This document shows, one piece after another, positions 28,955 to 38,578 of a DNA stretch of 53,771 nt (position 1 is the first letter of the stretch; every line of letters starts with the position of its first letter). The stretch spans positions 1 to 53,771 of the forward strand of contig JAICJG010000005.1 of NCBI GenBank assembly GCA_025928585.1, in the 5' to 3' direction. The notes under the pieces are model-generated. The model was not told the DNA's origin. It saw nothing but the letters and a program-made list of their open reading frames with translations, and made no database searches. A program made the position numbers and the translations under genes. The stretch comes from Rhodanobacteraceae bacterium. Its GTDB lineage: Bacteria; Pseudomonadota; Gammaproteobacteria; Xanthomonadales; Rhodanobacteraceae.

Positions 28955-29734
28955 TCAGAAGGATCGGGAAATGGTTACGAGCCATGGTGAGGCGACCAAC
29001 CCCTGGAGGTACCGGCGCGCGTGCGGATCGACCACGACGCGATCGAGTTCGACCTGCCAGGCGCCCTGGCGCCAGAACAACCCCGCCTGACCATAACGGT
29101 AATAGCCGGTCCCGTAGCGCTCATTGCGGAGGTAACGATCGGGCGCCGCATAGCGCGCAATGCCGATCCCGCCCGCAAAGGAGAAGGCACCCCCCAGCGG
29201 CCAGTGGAAGTTCAGATCGGCCGCCGGATGCAGTTTGCGCCCGCCTGCCCCGGCAAGATGGACGCCCGCTACCCCGAAGGTCAGGACGTCGCGGTACAAC
29301 CAGTACACGCCTGGCTCATAAACGTCGGCATCGATGCGGCCCGCGTAGCGGTAATAGACCACGCCGGCCTGCATCCGCCAATTCTCGGACAGGCTCCACG
29401 CGTGTGCGACCCGCACCGCCGCTGCCGCGAGATGGTCTGGGGAACCGAGTTCGATTCCGCCGGACAGCCCCAGCGACCAACCCGACGGCGTCGTCCACGC
29501 AACGGCCCCTTGCAGGACCGGGGTCGCCGGCGTGATCGCGAGCCCGCGATCCAGCAACTGGGATGCAAGCGACACCTCGCCATTCCATGGGCCGGCGCGG
29601 GCATGGGCCGGAGCGAGCAGGCAGGCAGCAAGCAACGCGGCAATGACTCGGCCTGCGCGGCTCCGCGAGCGGGCCGGCGCGGCGCGTTCGCGATGGAGGC
29701 GGTACCGAGTCGGATTGCCATCAGCACGCATCAT
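28955..29734 (-). CDS. Putative outer-membrane protein, TorF-like porin
   Basis: Signal peptide; GEVSLASQLLDRGLAITPATPVLQGAVAWTTPSGWSLGLSGG and regular amphipathic strands; terminal aromatic ISRSF. Confidence 0.65.
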   Translation of the reverse strand: MMRADGNPTRYRLHRERAAPARSRSRAGRVIAALLAACLLAPAHARAGPWNGEVSLASQLLDRGLAITPATPVLQGAVAWTTPSGWSLGLSGGIELGSPDHLAAAAVRVAHAWSLSENWRMQAGVVYYRYAGRIDADVYEPGVYWLYRDVLTFGVAGVHLAGAGGRKLHPAADLNFHWPLGGAFSFAGGIGIARYAAPDRYLRNERYGTGYYRYGQAGLFWRQGAWQVELDRVVVDPHARRYLQGLVASPWLVTISRSF

Positions 29735-30077
29735 GTGACCGGTACTCCGGCAACCAGGTCCGCGGTGGCCACGTACCTGCCGATGACCCGGTAACCCGCT
29801 TCGGATCGCGGCCGGAGCACCCCGGCCACCGCCGTGGGCACCGTCGATCGCGATGGCCGTTCCCGGTGCGTGCAGCGGCGGGGGTGATTGCACTCCCGCG
29901 CCGGCGACCCTGTCAAGTCATGGTCGCTCGACGGCGTTCCGCCGGAGTCGCGGACGCCGAGGGGGACCGTTCAACCAATGGGCACCGCACCGGCACCTAC
30001 ATCGCGAACCCGCCGGACGATCGAGGCAATCCGCGACAAGGACCGCCGTCGAACTGGCAGGACGAAAAGTGCGCGCA

Positions 30078-30947
30078 ATGGCTGCGATCCGCTCGAGGAC
30101 GCTCCGGGCCCCCAGGCTGAAACGAACTGCGCTCGCGATCGAAGCGCAACTCCTCGACACCCGCCTCGCTTTCGACAGCGTGGCCGCCGACTACGATGGT
30201 CCACGCGGCAACAACGTGTTGATCCGGCGCATGCGTCGGGCCCTGTGGAAGGCCGTGTGTGACGAGCTGCCGCCGGGTTCGCGGCTGCTGGATCTCGGCT
30301 GCGGCACCGGCATCGATGCGGTCGCGTTCGCGCGACGCGGGTATCGCGTCACTGCCACCGACTGGTCGGCGCGCATGGTGGAGCGTACGCGCGCGCGCGC
30401 GGCTCACGCTGCAATGTCGTCCGGGATCGACGCCCAGCACGTCGGCATCCACCAGCTCGACCAACTGGCGGGTGAGTTCGATGGCATCTATTCGAATCTC
30501 GGGCCGATGAACTGCGTGCCCGATCTTCGCGCCGCAGCGGCCGAGTGCGCGCGCCTGCTGCGGCCGGGCGGCAAGCTCGTGTGTTCGGTGATCGGCCGGA
30601 TTTGTCCCTGGGAAATCGGCCATTATGCGTTGCGCGGCCGCTTCGGGCGCGCACGGGTGCGCGCAGCGCGCGGTGCCACGCCGGTCGGCATGAACCGCCA
30701 CACGATCTGGGCGCGCTATTACCTGCCGCGCGAGTTCTACCGGTCGTTTGCCGAACATTTCTCGCTGTGCGGCTATCGTGCGCTCGGCCTGTTCATGCCG
30801 CCGCCGTATCTGGTGGATTATTACCGTCGCCATCGCCGCTGGTGCCATAGGCTGGGCCGGCTCGACGAACGCCTGGGTGCCGCGCTGGTGCTGCGCGGCA
30901 TGGGCGATCACTTCCTGATCGTGATGAGCGCGAGGTCGCGGGCATGA
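30078..30947 (+). CDS. Class I SAM-dependent methyltransferase
   Basis: AFDSVAADYDGPRG...LLDLGCGTGIDAVAFARRGYRVTATDWSARMVE...AAECARLLRPGGKLVCSV. Confidence 0.88.
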   Translation: MAAIRSRTLRAPRLKRTALAIEAQLLDTRLAFDSVAADYDGPRGNNVLIRRMRRALWKAVCDELPPGSRLLDLGCGTGIDAVAFARRGYRVTATDWSARMVERTRARAAHAAMSSGIDAQHVGIHQLDQLAGEFDGIYSNLGPMNCVPDLRAAAAECARLLRPGGKLVCSVIGRICPWEIGHYALRGRFGRARVRAARGATPVGMNRHTIWARYYLPREFYRSFAEHFSLCGYRALGLFMPPPYLVDYYRRHRRWCHRLGRLDERLGAALVLRGMGDHFLIVMSARSRA

Positions 30948-32164
30948 CGGCCTTCGGCATCCGCCTGCGCGGCGCCCGGACGATCGTCGCCGGTGATGCC
31001 TCCCGTGCGCCCCTGTCGATTGCGGGCGGGAGAATCCGGGCGACGTTGCGCGGGCGCGTCCACCGGATCGACCTGCGCGATCACGTGATCGCGCCGGGCC
31101 TCATCAACGCGCACGAACACCTGCATCTCAACGCCGTGCCGCCGTTGCCGGCGGGTGCGCCCTTTCCGAACAGCTATGCGTGGATCGCGGCGTTCCGGTC
31201 GCATTTCGGCGACCCGGCGGTGGTTGCCGCGCTGGCCGTTCCCAAGACCTTGCGGATGCGGCATGGCGCGCTCAAGAACCTGCTCGCTGGCACGACTTGC
31301 GTGGTGCACCACGACCCGTGGCACCCGGTACTCGACACTCCGGATTTTCCGGTCGGGCTGTTGCGCGAGTATGGCTGGAGCTATGCGTTGGGCTGGCCCG
31401 ATTACGGGCCGCCGGTCAAACCCAGTTTTGCCGCGACGCCTGCCGATCGGCCCTGGATGATCCATCTGGCCGAAGGTACCGACAAGACCGCGCAGGCGGA
31501 ACTGGCGCAGTTGGACGCGCTCGGCTGCCTCGCGCCGAACAGCGTGCTGGTGCACGGCGTCGGGTTGCGCGCGCGCGACATCGAGCGCGTGATCGACAGC
31601 GGCGGGGCGGTGGTGTGGTGTCCCACCAGCAATCGCAATCTTCTCGGGCGAACGCTCGATCCCGGCCGCCTGCAAGCCGCGGGACGGCTGCTGTTGGGAA
31701 CCGATTCGCGGCTCAGCGGCGCTCGCGACCTGCTCGAGGAACTGCGCGCCGCAGCCGCTGCGGCCGTGTTCGGTGCGCGCGAGGCGCTGGCACTGGTCAC
31801 CACGGAGGCGGCGCGCATCCTGCGGCTGCCGCGGCACGGCGCTCTCGCGCCCGGCGACCGGGCGGACCTCCTGATCGTCGCCGATCGCGGCGGCGATGCG
31901 GCGCGCAGCGTGGTCGGCCTCCGTCGGGCACAAATCCGCGCCGTGGTCCGCGACGGCGTGCCGCGCATCGCCGATCCGGATTTCGCGGATTGGTTCGCTG
32001 CCGCCGGCGTGGATGCGGTGCCGGTGACTCTGGATGGCAAGCCGAAACTGCTCGCGAGGGTGCTCGCCGATCCGGCGCTGCTCGAACTGGAGCGCGGGCT
32101 CGAACTCGTCGCACGCCCCGCTGCGCCGGTGCTCGAGCCCGTGGTGGCGGAGGGGACCTGCTGA
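30944..32164 (+). CDS. Amidohydrolase-superfamily enzyme (cytosine deaminase/ATZ-TRZ-like)
   Basis: HVIAPGLINAHEHLHLN; IHLAEGTDKTAQAEL; VLVHGVGL; LLLGTDSRLSG; PGDRADLLIV. Confidence 0.85.
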   Translation: MTAFGIRLRGARTIVAGDASRAPLSIAGGRIRATLRGRVHRIDLRDHVIAPGLINAHEHLHLNAVPPLPAGAPFPNSYAWIAAFRSHFGDPAVVAALAVPKTLRMRHGALKNLLAGTTCVVHHDPWHPVLDTPDFPVGLLREYGWSYALGWPDYGPPVKPSFAATPADRPWMIHLAEGTDKTAQAELAQLDALGCLAPNSVLVHGVGLRARDIERVIDSGGAVVWCPTSNRNLLGRTLDPGRLQAAGRLLLGTDSRLSGARDLLEELRAAAAAAVFGAREALALVTTEAARILRLPRHGALAPGDRADLLIVADRGGDAARSVVGLRRAQIRAVVRDGVPRIADPDFADWFAAAGVDAVPVTLDGKPKLLARVLADPALLELERGLELVARPAAPVLEPVVAEGTC

Positions 32165-32865
32165 TGTCCCGCATCGAAACGCTCGCGCCGCGCGACGCCT
32201 ATGCCTTGTGGGCAGCCAGCTATCCGCCGCACGCGCACAACCCGGTGATGCGCGCCGAGGAACGCGCGACGCAGGCGTTGCTGTCCGCAGATCTCGAGGG
32301 GTTGTCCGTACTCGACGCCGGCTGCGGCAGCGGTCGCTACCTGCTGCACGCGCTTCGGCGCGGTGCGGAGCACGTCACCGGCGTCGATCTTTCCATCGAA
32401 ATGCTGGCGCGCGCGCGCGCGGAACTTGGTGCATACCGCCACGGCGGCCAGGTGCAATTGGTGCAGGGCAATCTGCTGAAGCTGCCGGTGCCGAACGCTT
32501 CCGCGGACCTCGCGATCTGCGGCTTGACGGTCGGGCACCTGGACCGGCTGCAGCCCGCGCTGGCGGAACTGCGTCGGGTGACGCGGCCGGGCGGCACCAT
32601 CCTGTGCAGCGACGTGCATCCGTTCGGGCACGCGCTCGGCTGGGCGCGCGATTTCAAGTGCGGGGGCCGGCACCTTGCCGTGCAGCACACGCCGCACCTC
32701 TACAGCGAGTGGCACGCGGCCTGTGCAGCCTTGCGCCTGGAAATCGTGCGGTTGCTGGAACCGATGCTCGATCCCGCGGATATCCCGGCCGACGCCCATT
32801 TCGACCCACTGGCGCTCGAGGTTCCGGTGGTGTTGGTGATGCTGTTGCGGCGGCGACCCGCATGA
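32164..32865 (+). CDS. Class I SAM-dependent methyltransferase
   Basis: VLDAGCGSGRYLLHALRRGAEHVTGVDLSIEMLARARAEL; LRRVTRPGGTILCSDVHP. Confidence 0.9.
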   Translation: MSRIETLAPRDAYALWAASYPPHAHNPVMRAEERATQALLSADLEGLSVLDAGCGSGRYLLHALRRGAEHVTGVDLSIEMLARARAELGAYRHGGQVQLVQGNLLKLPVPNASADLAICGLTVGHLDRLQPALAELRRVTRPGGTILCSDVHPFGHALGWARDFKCGGRHLAVQHTPHLYSEWHAACAALRLEIVRLLEPMLDPADIPADAHFDPLALEVPVVLVMLLRRRPA

Positions 32866-34373
32866 ACCGTTCGCCCAACACGCTGTTGGTCAACCCCACC
32901 ATCGCCTCGCGACACAGCGCGCGGTTTCCGCTGTCGCTGCTGAACCTGTCCGCGGCGCTGGATGAAACCGGCAGCAGCCGGATCATCGACGGCAACCTCG
33001 ATCGCGACGTGGTCGGCGCGACCCTGGGCGCGCTGGAGCACGAGCGCTTCGACGCGCTCGGCATCAGCGTGATGGGCGGTCCGCACGTCGCGCCGGCGGT
33101 CGCCGTTTCCCGCGCCGTCCGCGAACGTCACCCGCGGTTGCCGATCATCTGGGGCGGCTACTTTCCGACGCTCCACACCGATGCAGCGCTGGCCGCACCC
33201 TACGTCGACTATGCGGTCCGCGGGCAAGGCGAACAGACGCTGTCGGAACTCGTCGCGTCGCTGTGCGGGCAGGGACCGGCGTTACCGGAGATCGCGGGCT
33301 TGTCGTGGAAGGGTGCCGAAGGGGTGGTGCACAATCCCGGCCGCCCGTTCTCGCCCGATCGGCGCTCGCCGTTGCTGCCGTACGACAAGCTCGGCGATCC
33401 CAGGCGTTACTTCGCCCGCACCTATCTCGGCCGGCGCACCGTCGCGCACCAGGCTGCGCTCGGCTGCCGCTTCCGCTGCACTTTCTGCGGGGTGGCGGCG
33501 ATGTTCGGCGGCGCGACCGCACTGCCGCCGCTGGCGCGCTTCGAGCGGGAATTGCATTACCTGAAACACGCGCTCGGCGCCGATTCGGTCCAGTACTTCG
33601 ACCACAACTTCTTCGATCGCGAAGCCGACATGCTTCCGCTGCTCGAAGTGATGGCGCGGTTCGAGTTGCCGTGGTGGTGCTTCGCGCGCACCGATGCGTT
33701 GCTCAACCTGTCCCCGCACGCATGGAAGCTGGTCAGGAAAAGCCGGCTGCGGATGGCATTCATGGGCGCGGAAACACCGGATCCCCGGATGCTGAAGTCG
33801 ATTCGCAAGGGCACGCGGCCGGACCAGGCGCTGGCGGTCGCCGAACTGTGCAGGCGCATGGGCGTGGTTCCGGAATTGTCCTTCATGGTCGCGCCGCCGG
33901 AAAACACGGAAGAGGAAACCGAACACACCTTCGAATTCATCCGCAGGCTGAAGCGCGTCAATCCGGAGTGCGAGATCATCGTCTACATCTATACCCCGCT
34001 TCCGGAAAGCAGCCTGCACCGGAGTGACCGCGGCAAGGGCCGGGCGCCGGCGCTGTTCGACCTTCGCGGCGAACCCGTGGTATTCCCCGCCACGGCGGAA
34101 GAATGGACGCGTCCGCAGTGGGTCGCCTATGCCTGCCACGCCGACGCACCGTGGCTGACCGACCGGCTGCGCCACCGCATCCACGATTTCGTGACGGTGC
34201 TGCGCTGCCGGTTTCCGACGGTCCAGGACCTGCGCTCACCGCCTTGGGCCAAGGGTTGCTTGCGTGCGCTCGCCAGCTGGCGTTATCGCTTTGGTAGGTA
34301 CGACCGGCCGTGGGAACTGGAGCTGGCCAATCGGATGGTGCGTCTGCGCATGCCGCAGGTTTCCGGGCTCTAG
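32862..34373 (+). CDS. B12-binding-type radical SAM protein
   Basis: CX3CX2C motif GCRFRCTFCGV; N-terminal Rossmann-like ALGISVMGGPHVAPAVAVSRAVRERHPRLPIIWGGYFPTLHTDAAL. Confidence 0.9.
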   Translation: MNRSPNTLLVNPTIASRHSARFPLSLLNLSAALDETGSSRIIDGNLDRDVVGATLGALEHERFDALGISVMGGPHVAPAVAVSRAVRERHPRLPIIWGGYFPTLHTDAALAAPYVDYAVRGQGEQTLSELVASLCGQGPALPEIAGLSWKGAEGVVHNPGRPFSPDRRSPLLPYDKLGDPRRYFARTYLGRRTVAHQAALGCRFRCTFCGVAAMFGGATALPPLARFERELHYLKHALGADSVQYFDHNFFDREADMLPLLEVMARFELPWWCFARTDALLNLSPHAWKLVRKSRLRMAFMGAETPDPRMLKSIRKGTRPDQALAVAELCRRMGVVPELSFMVAPPENTEEETEHTFEFIRRLKRVNPECEIIVYIYTPLPESSLHRSDRGKGRAPALFDLRGEPVVFPATAEEWTRPQWVAYACHADAPWLTDRLRHRIHDFVTVLRCRFPTVQDLRSPPWAKGCLRALASWRYRFGRYDRPWELELANRMVRLRMPQVSGL

Positions 34374-34381
34374 GCGCTGCC

Positions 34382-35512
34382 GTGCACGTGGCGCAGCTCA
34401 ATTTCCTGCCCCCTCCCCGAGGCCTCGGGATCGAGGACTTGCTCGAGCGCTGGCCATCGCTGGCGGACATCGCGGAACTCGCGGCGGGTGCCGGCGTGCG
34501 GGTTTCGGTGCTGCAAGCCGCCGCCCACAGGGAGCGCCTGACCCGCAACGGCGTCGAGTACCACTTCGTGGATCTCGACGGAGCAGGCACGCCGCAAGAT
34601 CGCGGACGGTGTTTTGCGCGTGTGCTGGCGGGTCTGGACGCCGACGTGCTGCACGCGCACGGCTTGGGCTTCATCGAGGATGCGTCGGTCGTGGCAGGAC
34701 GTCCGCTGCCGAGACGCCCGCTCCTCGTGCAGGATCATGCCGACCGCGTGCCCGGCTGGTGGCGCCGGCTGCGCCATCGCCGCCGCTTCCTCGCAGTCTC
34801 CGGCGTCGCGTTCACCTCCCTCGATCAGGCGCAGCCGTTCGTGGCAGCCGGCATGTTTCGTCCTTCGACGCGCCTGTTCGCGATTCCCGAATCCAGCAGC
34901 CGATTCACGCCCGGCGATCGCGCGCGTGCGCGCGCGGAAACCGGTCTGTACGGCGATCCATGCGTGTTGTGGGTGGGGCGCCTCACACGCGGCAAGGACC
35001 CCATGACGGTTCTCGCGGGCATTGCGCTCGCCGCCGCGCGTCTGCCGGGCCTGCGGCTGTGGTGCGCGTTCGGTGCGGCGCCGATGCTGGACGAGGTGCG
35101 GGCGCGGATCGAGGTCGATCCGCGGTTGGCCGGGCGGGTGCACCTGCTGGGCCGCGTGCCGCACGCGCGAATCGAAGCATTGCTGCGCGCCTCAGACCTG
35201 TTCGTCTCGGGCAGCCGCGCCGAGGGCAGCGGCTACGCCGCACTGGAGGCGATCGCCTGCGGGGTGGCGCCGGTGCTGACCGACATCCCGGCGTTTCGCG
35301 CCCTGACCGGCGACGGAGGCATCGGCCATCTGTGGCCATGCGGTGACGCGGCGCGTATGGCGGACGCCCTGTGCCTGGCGGCCACCGAACCCGCATCTCC
35401 GGAGCAGGTGCGCGCGCATTTCGACGCCAGGCTTTCGTTCGACGCGGTGGGGCGGCTGTGGGCCGGCGCCTATGCGCAAATGCTCGAGGACTGGCGTCGG
35501 AGGGCAGCATGA
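34382..35512 (+). CDS. Glycosyltransferase family 4
   Basis: GTG start; VLWVGRLTRGKDPMTVLAGI...VHLLGRVPHARIEALLRASDLFVSGSRAEGSGYAALEAIACG. Confidence 0.88.
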   Translation: MHVAQLNFLPPPRGLGIEDLLERWPSLADIAELAAGAGVRVSVLQAAAHRERLTRNGVEYHFVDLDGAGTPQDRGRCFARVLAGLDADVLHAHGLGFIEDASVVAGRPLPRRPLLVQDHADRVPGWWRRLRHRRRFLAVSGVAFTSLDQAQPFVAAGMFRPSTRLFAIPESSSRFTPGDRARARAETGLYGDPCVLWVGRLTRGKDPMTVLAGIALAAARLPGLRLWCAFGAAPMLDEVRARIEVDPRLAGRVHLLGRVPHARIEALLRASDLFVSGSRAEGSGYAALEAIACGVAPVLTDIPAFRALTGDGGIGHLWPCGDAARMADALCLAATEPASPEQVRAHFDARLSFDAVGRLWAGAYAQMLEDWRRRAA

Positions 35513-36618
35513 AACTCGCGCTGGTGGTGCCGGGTGGCGTGGATCGCAGCGGGGAGGTCCGCGTCATCCCGGCGCTGCTGGCGCTGATCGAGCGGCTGTC
35601 GCGGGTGCATGAAGTGCATGTCTTCGCGCTTCGCCAGGAAGCCGTCGCGGATCGCTGGCAACTCGCCGGAGCGACCATCCACAATCTCGGCGACGGGTGG
35701 ATCCAGTCGCGGGGCGTCGCCGCGATCCGCGCCGAACACCGGCGGGCGTCTTTCAGCGTGCTGCATGCGATCTTTTCCGGCCCGTGCGGTTTGATCGCCG
35801 TGGCGGCGGCGAAGCTGCTGCGGGTTCCCTGCATGGTGCATGTCACCGGTGGCGAGCTCGTGGCGCTGCGCGACATCGGATACGGCGGACGCCTGACCTG
35901 GAAGGGACGACTGCGCGAATACCTTGCGCTGCGCGGCGCCGATGTGGTCACGGCAACCAGTGCGCCGATCGTCGACCTGCTGCAGTCCCTCGGTGTCAGG
36001 GCACAGCGCGTGCCGCTCGGCGTCGACCTCCGGAAATGGCCGCCACTCGCGCCCCGGCCGCGTCGCGCGGGACCGGCGCGGCTGGTCCATGTCGCGAGCC
36101 TCAATCGCGTCAAGGACCAAACGACCCTGCTGCACGCGCTCGTGCATCTGGCGAAGACGGGTATCGAATTCGAAATGGACATCGTCGGTACCGATACCTT
36201 GCAGGGCGCGATGACGGAGCTCTTCCGCGAGCACGGGCTGGAGCGGTGCACGAGATTCCGGGGGTTCAAAACCCAACGCGAACTGCGCCCGATCGTCGAA
36301 TCTGCCGACCTCCTGGTGATGTCGTCACGGCACGAAGCGGGACCCTTCGTGCTGATCGAGGCGGCGGCGGCGGGCGTGCCGACGGTCGGCACGGCGGTCG
36401 GTCACATCGTCGAATGGGCGCCGTCGGCGGCGCTGGCCGTGCCGGTGGGCAATCCGGAACGCCTGGCGGATGCCATCCATACGTTGCTGGCCGACGAGGC
36501 GCGCAGGTTGTGCATCGCGCGCGCGGCGCAGTGCAGGGCGTTGTCGGAAGACGCCGATTACACCGCGCGCACGTTCGAATCGTTGTATCAGCGCTTGATC
36601 GCCGGCGCCGGTGGATGA
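35509..36618 (+). CDS. Glycosyltransferase family 4
   Basis: MKLALVVPGGVDRSGEVRVIPALLALIERLS...ARLVHVASLNRVKDQTTLLHAL...ESADLLVMSSRHEAGPFVLIEAAAAGVPTVGT. Confidence 0.92.
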   Translation: MKLALVVPGGVDRSGEVRVIPALLALIERLSRVHEVHVFALRQEAVADRWQLAGATIHNLGDGWIQSRGVAAIRAEHRRASFSVLHAIFSGPCGLIAVAAAKLLRVPCMVHVTGGELVALRDIGYGGRLTWKGRLREYLALRGADVVTATSAPIVDLLQSLGVRAQRVPLGVDLRKWPPLAPRPRRAGPARLVHVASLNRVKDQTTLLHALVHLAKTGIEFEMDIVGTDTLQGAMTELFREHGLERCTRFRGFKTQRELRPIVESADLLVMSSRHEAGPFVLIEAAAAGVPTVGTAVGHIVEWAPSAALAVPVGNPERLADAIHTLLADEARRLCIARAAQCRALSEDADYTARTFESLYQRLIAGAGG

Positions 36619-37466
36619 TCCTGGCCATGGGAGCACCGAAGCCGAGGACCGGACTGCTGGGCGATACCCCGCGGCGCGACTACGCGGAGAAGCTGAAGTT
36701 GTTCAACACATTCGCGCGGCCCGAGCTCCGCGAGGCGATCGACGCGCTTTCGGTGCCGCCGGCCTCGCGGGTGCTCGACGCCGGTTGCGGCACCGGCGAC
36801 GCATTGGGCTGGTGGCGCGCATCGCTGCCGGACGGCGCCGTGGTGGTCGGGATGGACCTGTCAGCCGTCCACGCCACCATCGCCCGCGGGGTCGCAGCAG
36901 GCACGCCGGTCGTCCAGGGCGACCTGCTGGCGCCCCCGTTCGCCGACGGTGTGTTCGATCGGGTATGGACCATCAACGCCCTCCATCACCTGCGCGACCC
37001 CGTCGCCGGGGTGCGGGCGCTGGCTAAGCTGCTGCGGCCGGGCGGGCGCATCGCGGTGGGACAAAGTTCGTTGGTGCCGGACATGTACTTCGCGTGGGAT
37101 GCCCGCCTCGAAGCGCGCGTGAACGAAGCGGTACGCGCGTACTACCGGGACCGTTACGGTTGCAGCGAAAGCGAATTCACCGCGGTCCGCTCGCTCGTCG
37201 GCTGGCTGCAGCGTGCCGGATTGCGTGACGTGGGCGTGCGCACCCGGATGATCGAGCGTACCCACCCGCTCGCCGAAGCGGACGAGCGCTACCTGCTGGA
37301 GTGCATCTTTCGCGGCACCTGGGGCGAACGCCTGCGCAACTACCTGAGGCCGGTGGATTTCGCCGAGTTGGCGCGGCTGTGCGACCCCGGCGACGAACGT
37401 TACGCGCTGCGTCGCCCGGACTTCCATTTCCTGCAAAGCCTCACGATCGCAGTGGCAAGCGGATAA
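36615..37466 (+). CDS. Class I SAM-dependent methyltransferase
   Basis: RVLDAGCGTGDALGWWRASLPDGAVVVGMDLS...INALHHLRDPVAGVRALAKLLRPGGRIAVGQSS. Confidence 0.9.
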   Translation: MILAMGAPKPRTGLLGDTPRRDYAEKLKLFNTFARPELREAIDALSVPPASRVLDAGCGTGDALGWWRASLPDGAVVVGMDLSAVHATIARGVAAGTPVVQGDLLAPPFADGVFDRVWTINALHHLRDPVAGVRALAKLLRPGGRIAVGQSSLVPDMYFAWDARLEARVNEAVRAYYRDRYGCSESEFTAVRSLVGWLQRAGLRDVGVRTRMIERTHPLAEADERYLLECIFRGTWGERLRNYLRPVDFAELARLCDPGDERYALRRPDFHFLQSLTIAVASG

Positions 37467-37750
37467 ACACGCCACCGACGGGAAAATGAAAAACCTAGGG
37501 GAGAGCCGCGAATCGCGGTCGCTAGCGTGCGGGGCCTTCGATTCGCGGCACGGGCGGGCGGCCGCCATGCGCGGGCTGCCAACGGAGCGTTTCGACCCTT
37601 GGCGGCTCCCCATCGACGGTACCGGCAGGCGCAAGCCGGGTTGCGAGCGGCAACCACGCGGAGCGGAACGCAGGCCGGCAGCCCCGGTCGCGCCTGCACC
37701 CGGACGCACGGCCGCAACCGAAGCCGCATGGCAGGGAACACACACCTGCC

Positions 37751-38578
37751 ATGACGACATCCGCCTATCGGCTGACGGATCCGATTTCGCCCTACCGAGC
37801 GTTGATGCGCCATTTTGCACTGGTGATGCAGATGGCGCGGCGCGACGTGGCAAGTCGCTATCGCGGCTCGTTCATGGGCCTTTTCTGGTCATTCTTCAAC
37901 CCGTTGCTGATGCTGGCGATTTACGCCTTCGTGTTCGGGGTGATCTTCAAGTCGCGCTGGAATGCACAAACGACCAATTCGTACCAGTACGCCGTGGTGT
38001 TGTTCGCCGGACTGAACATCAACACCTTGTTTTCGGAATGCGCCAACCGCGCCACCACCCTCGTCGCCGAGAACGCCAGCTTCGTCAAGCGCGTGGTGTT
38101 CCCGCTCGAGACACTCACCTGGAGCACGCTCGGCTCCGCGCTGTTCCACCTCTTCGTGTCCACGCTCGTATTGCTGGCGATCTCGCCGGTCTTCATGGGC
38201 GGCATTCCCTGGACGGCGCTCCTCTTTCCGATCGTGGTCGCGTGCTTCCTGCCGTTCGTCGCCGGAACGGTCTGGCTACTGGCATCGTTGGGTGCATACC
38301 TGCGTGACCTCAGGCAGGTGGTCGGGATCGCCACCACGGCACTCTTGTTCCTGGCGCCCATCCTTTATCCCGCCACGCTGATCCCCGAACGCTATCGCTT
38401 CGCCCTCTATTTCAATCCGCTGACGATCATCGCGGAGGCCGCGCAGGACGTCCTGATCTGGGGCCGGCTGCCACGCTGGGACCACCTCGCCGGGTACGTT
38501 GCGATCGCATCGCTGTTCGCGTGGTTTGCGTTCGCTTGGTTCGAGCACACTCGCCGGGGCTTCGCCGATGTCGTGTGA
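37751..38578 (+). CDS. wzm: Polysaccharide ABC exporter permease, Wzm-like
   Basis: LVMQMARRDVASRYRGSFMGLFWSFFNPLLMLAIYAFVFGVIFKSRW; six-TM ABC-2 architecture; next to a Wzt-like ATPase. Confidence 0.92.
   Translation: MTTSAYRLTDPISPYRALMRHFALVMQMARRDVASRYRGSFMGLFWSFFNPLLMLAIYAFVFGVIFKSRWNAQTTNSYQYAVVLFAGLNINTLFSECANRATTLVAENASFVKRVVFPLETLTWSTLGSALFHLFVSTLVLLAISPVFMGGIPWTALLFPIVVACFLPFVAGTVWLLASLGAYLRDLRQVVGIATTALLFLAPILYPATLIPERYRFALYFNPLTIIAEAAQDVLIWGRLPRWDHLAGYVAIASLFAWFAFAWFEHTRRGFADVV

Noticed and set aside
28853-28955. ECF-type autoregulatory promoter (ggcaaccttt on the minus strand) upstream of the sigma gene
   Set aside because: A -35-like ggcaacctt is present but no -10-like element at a normal 16-17 bp spacing was found.
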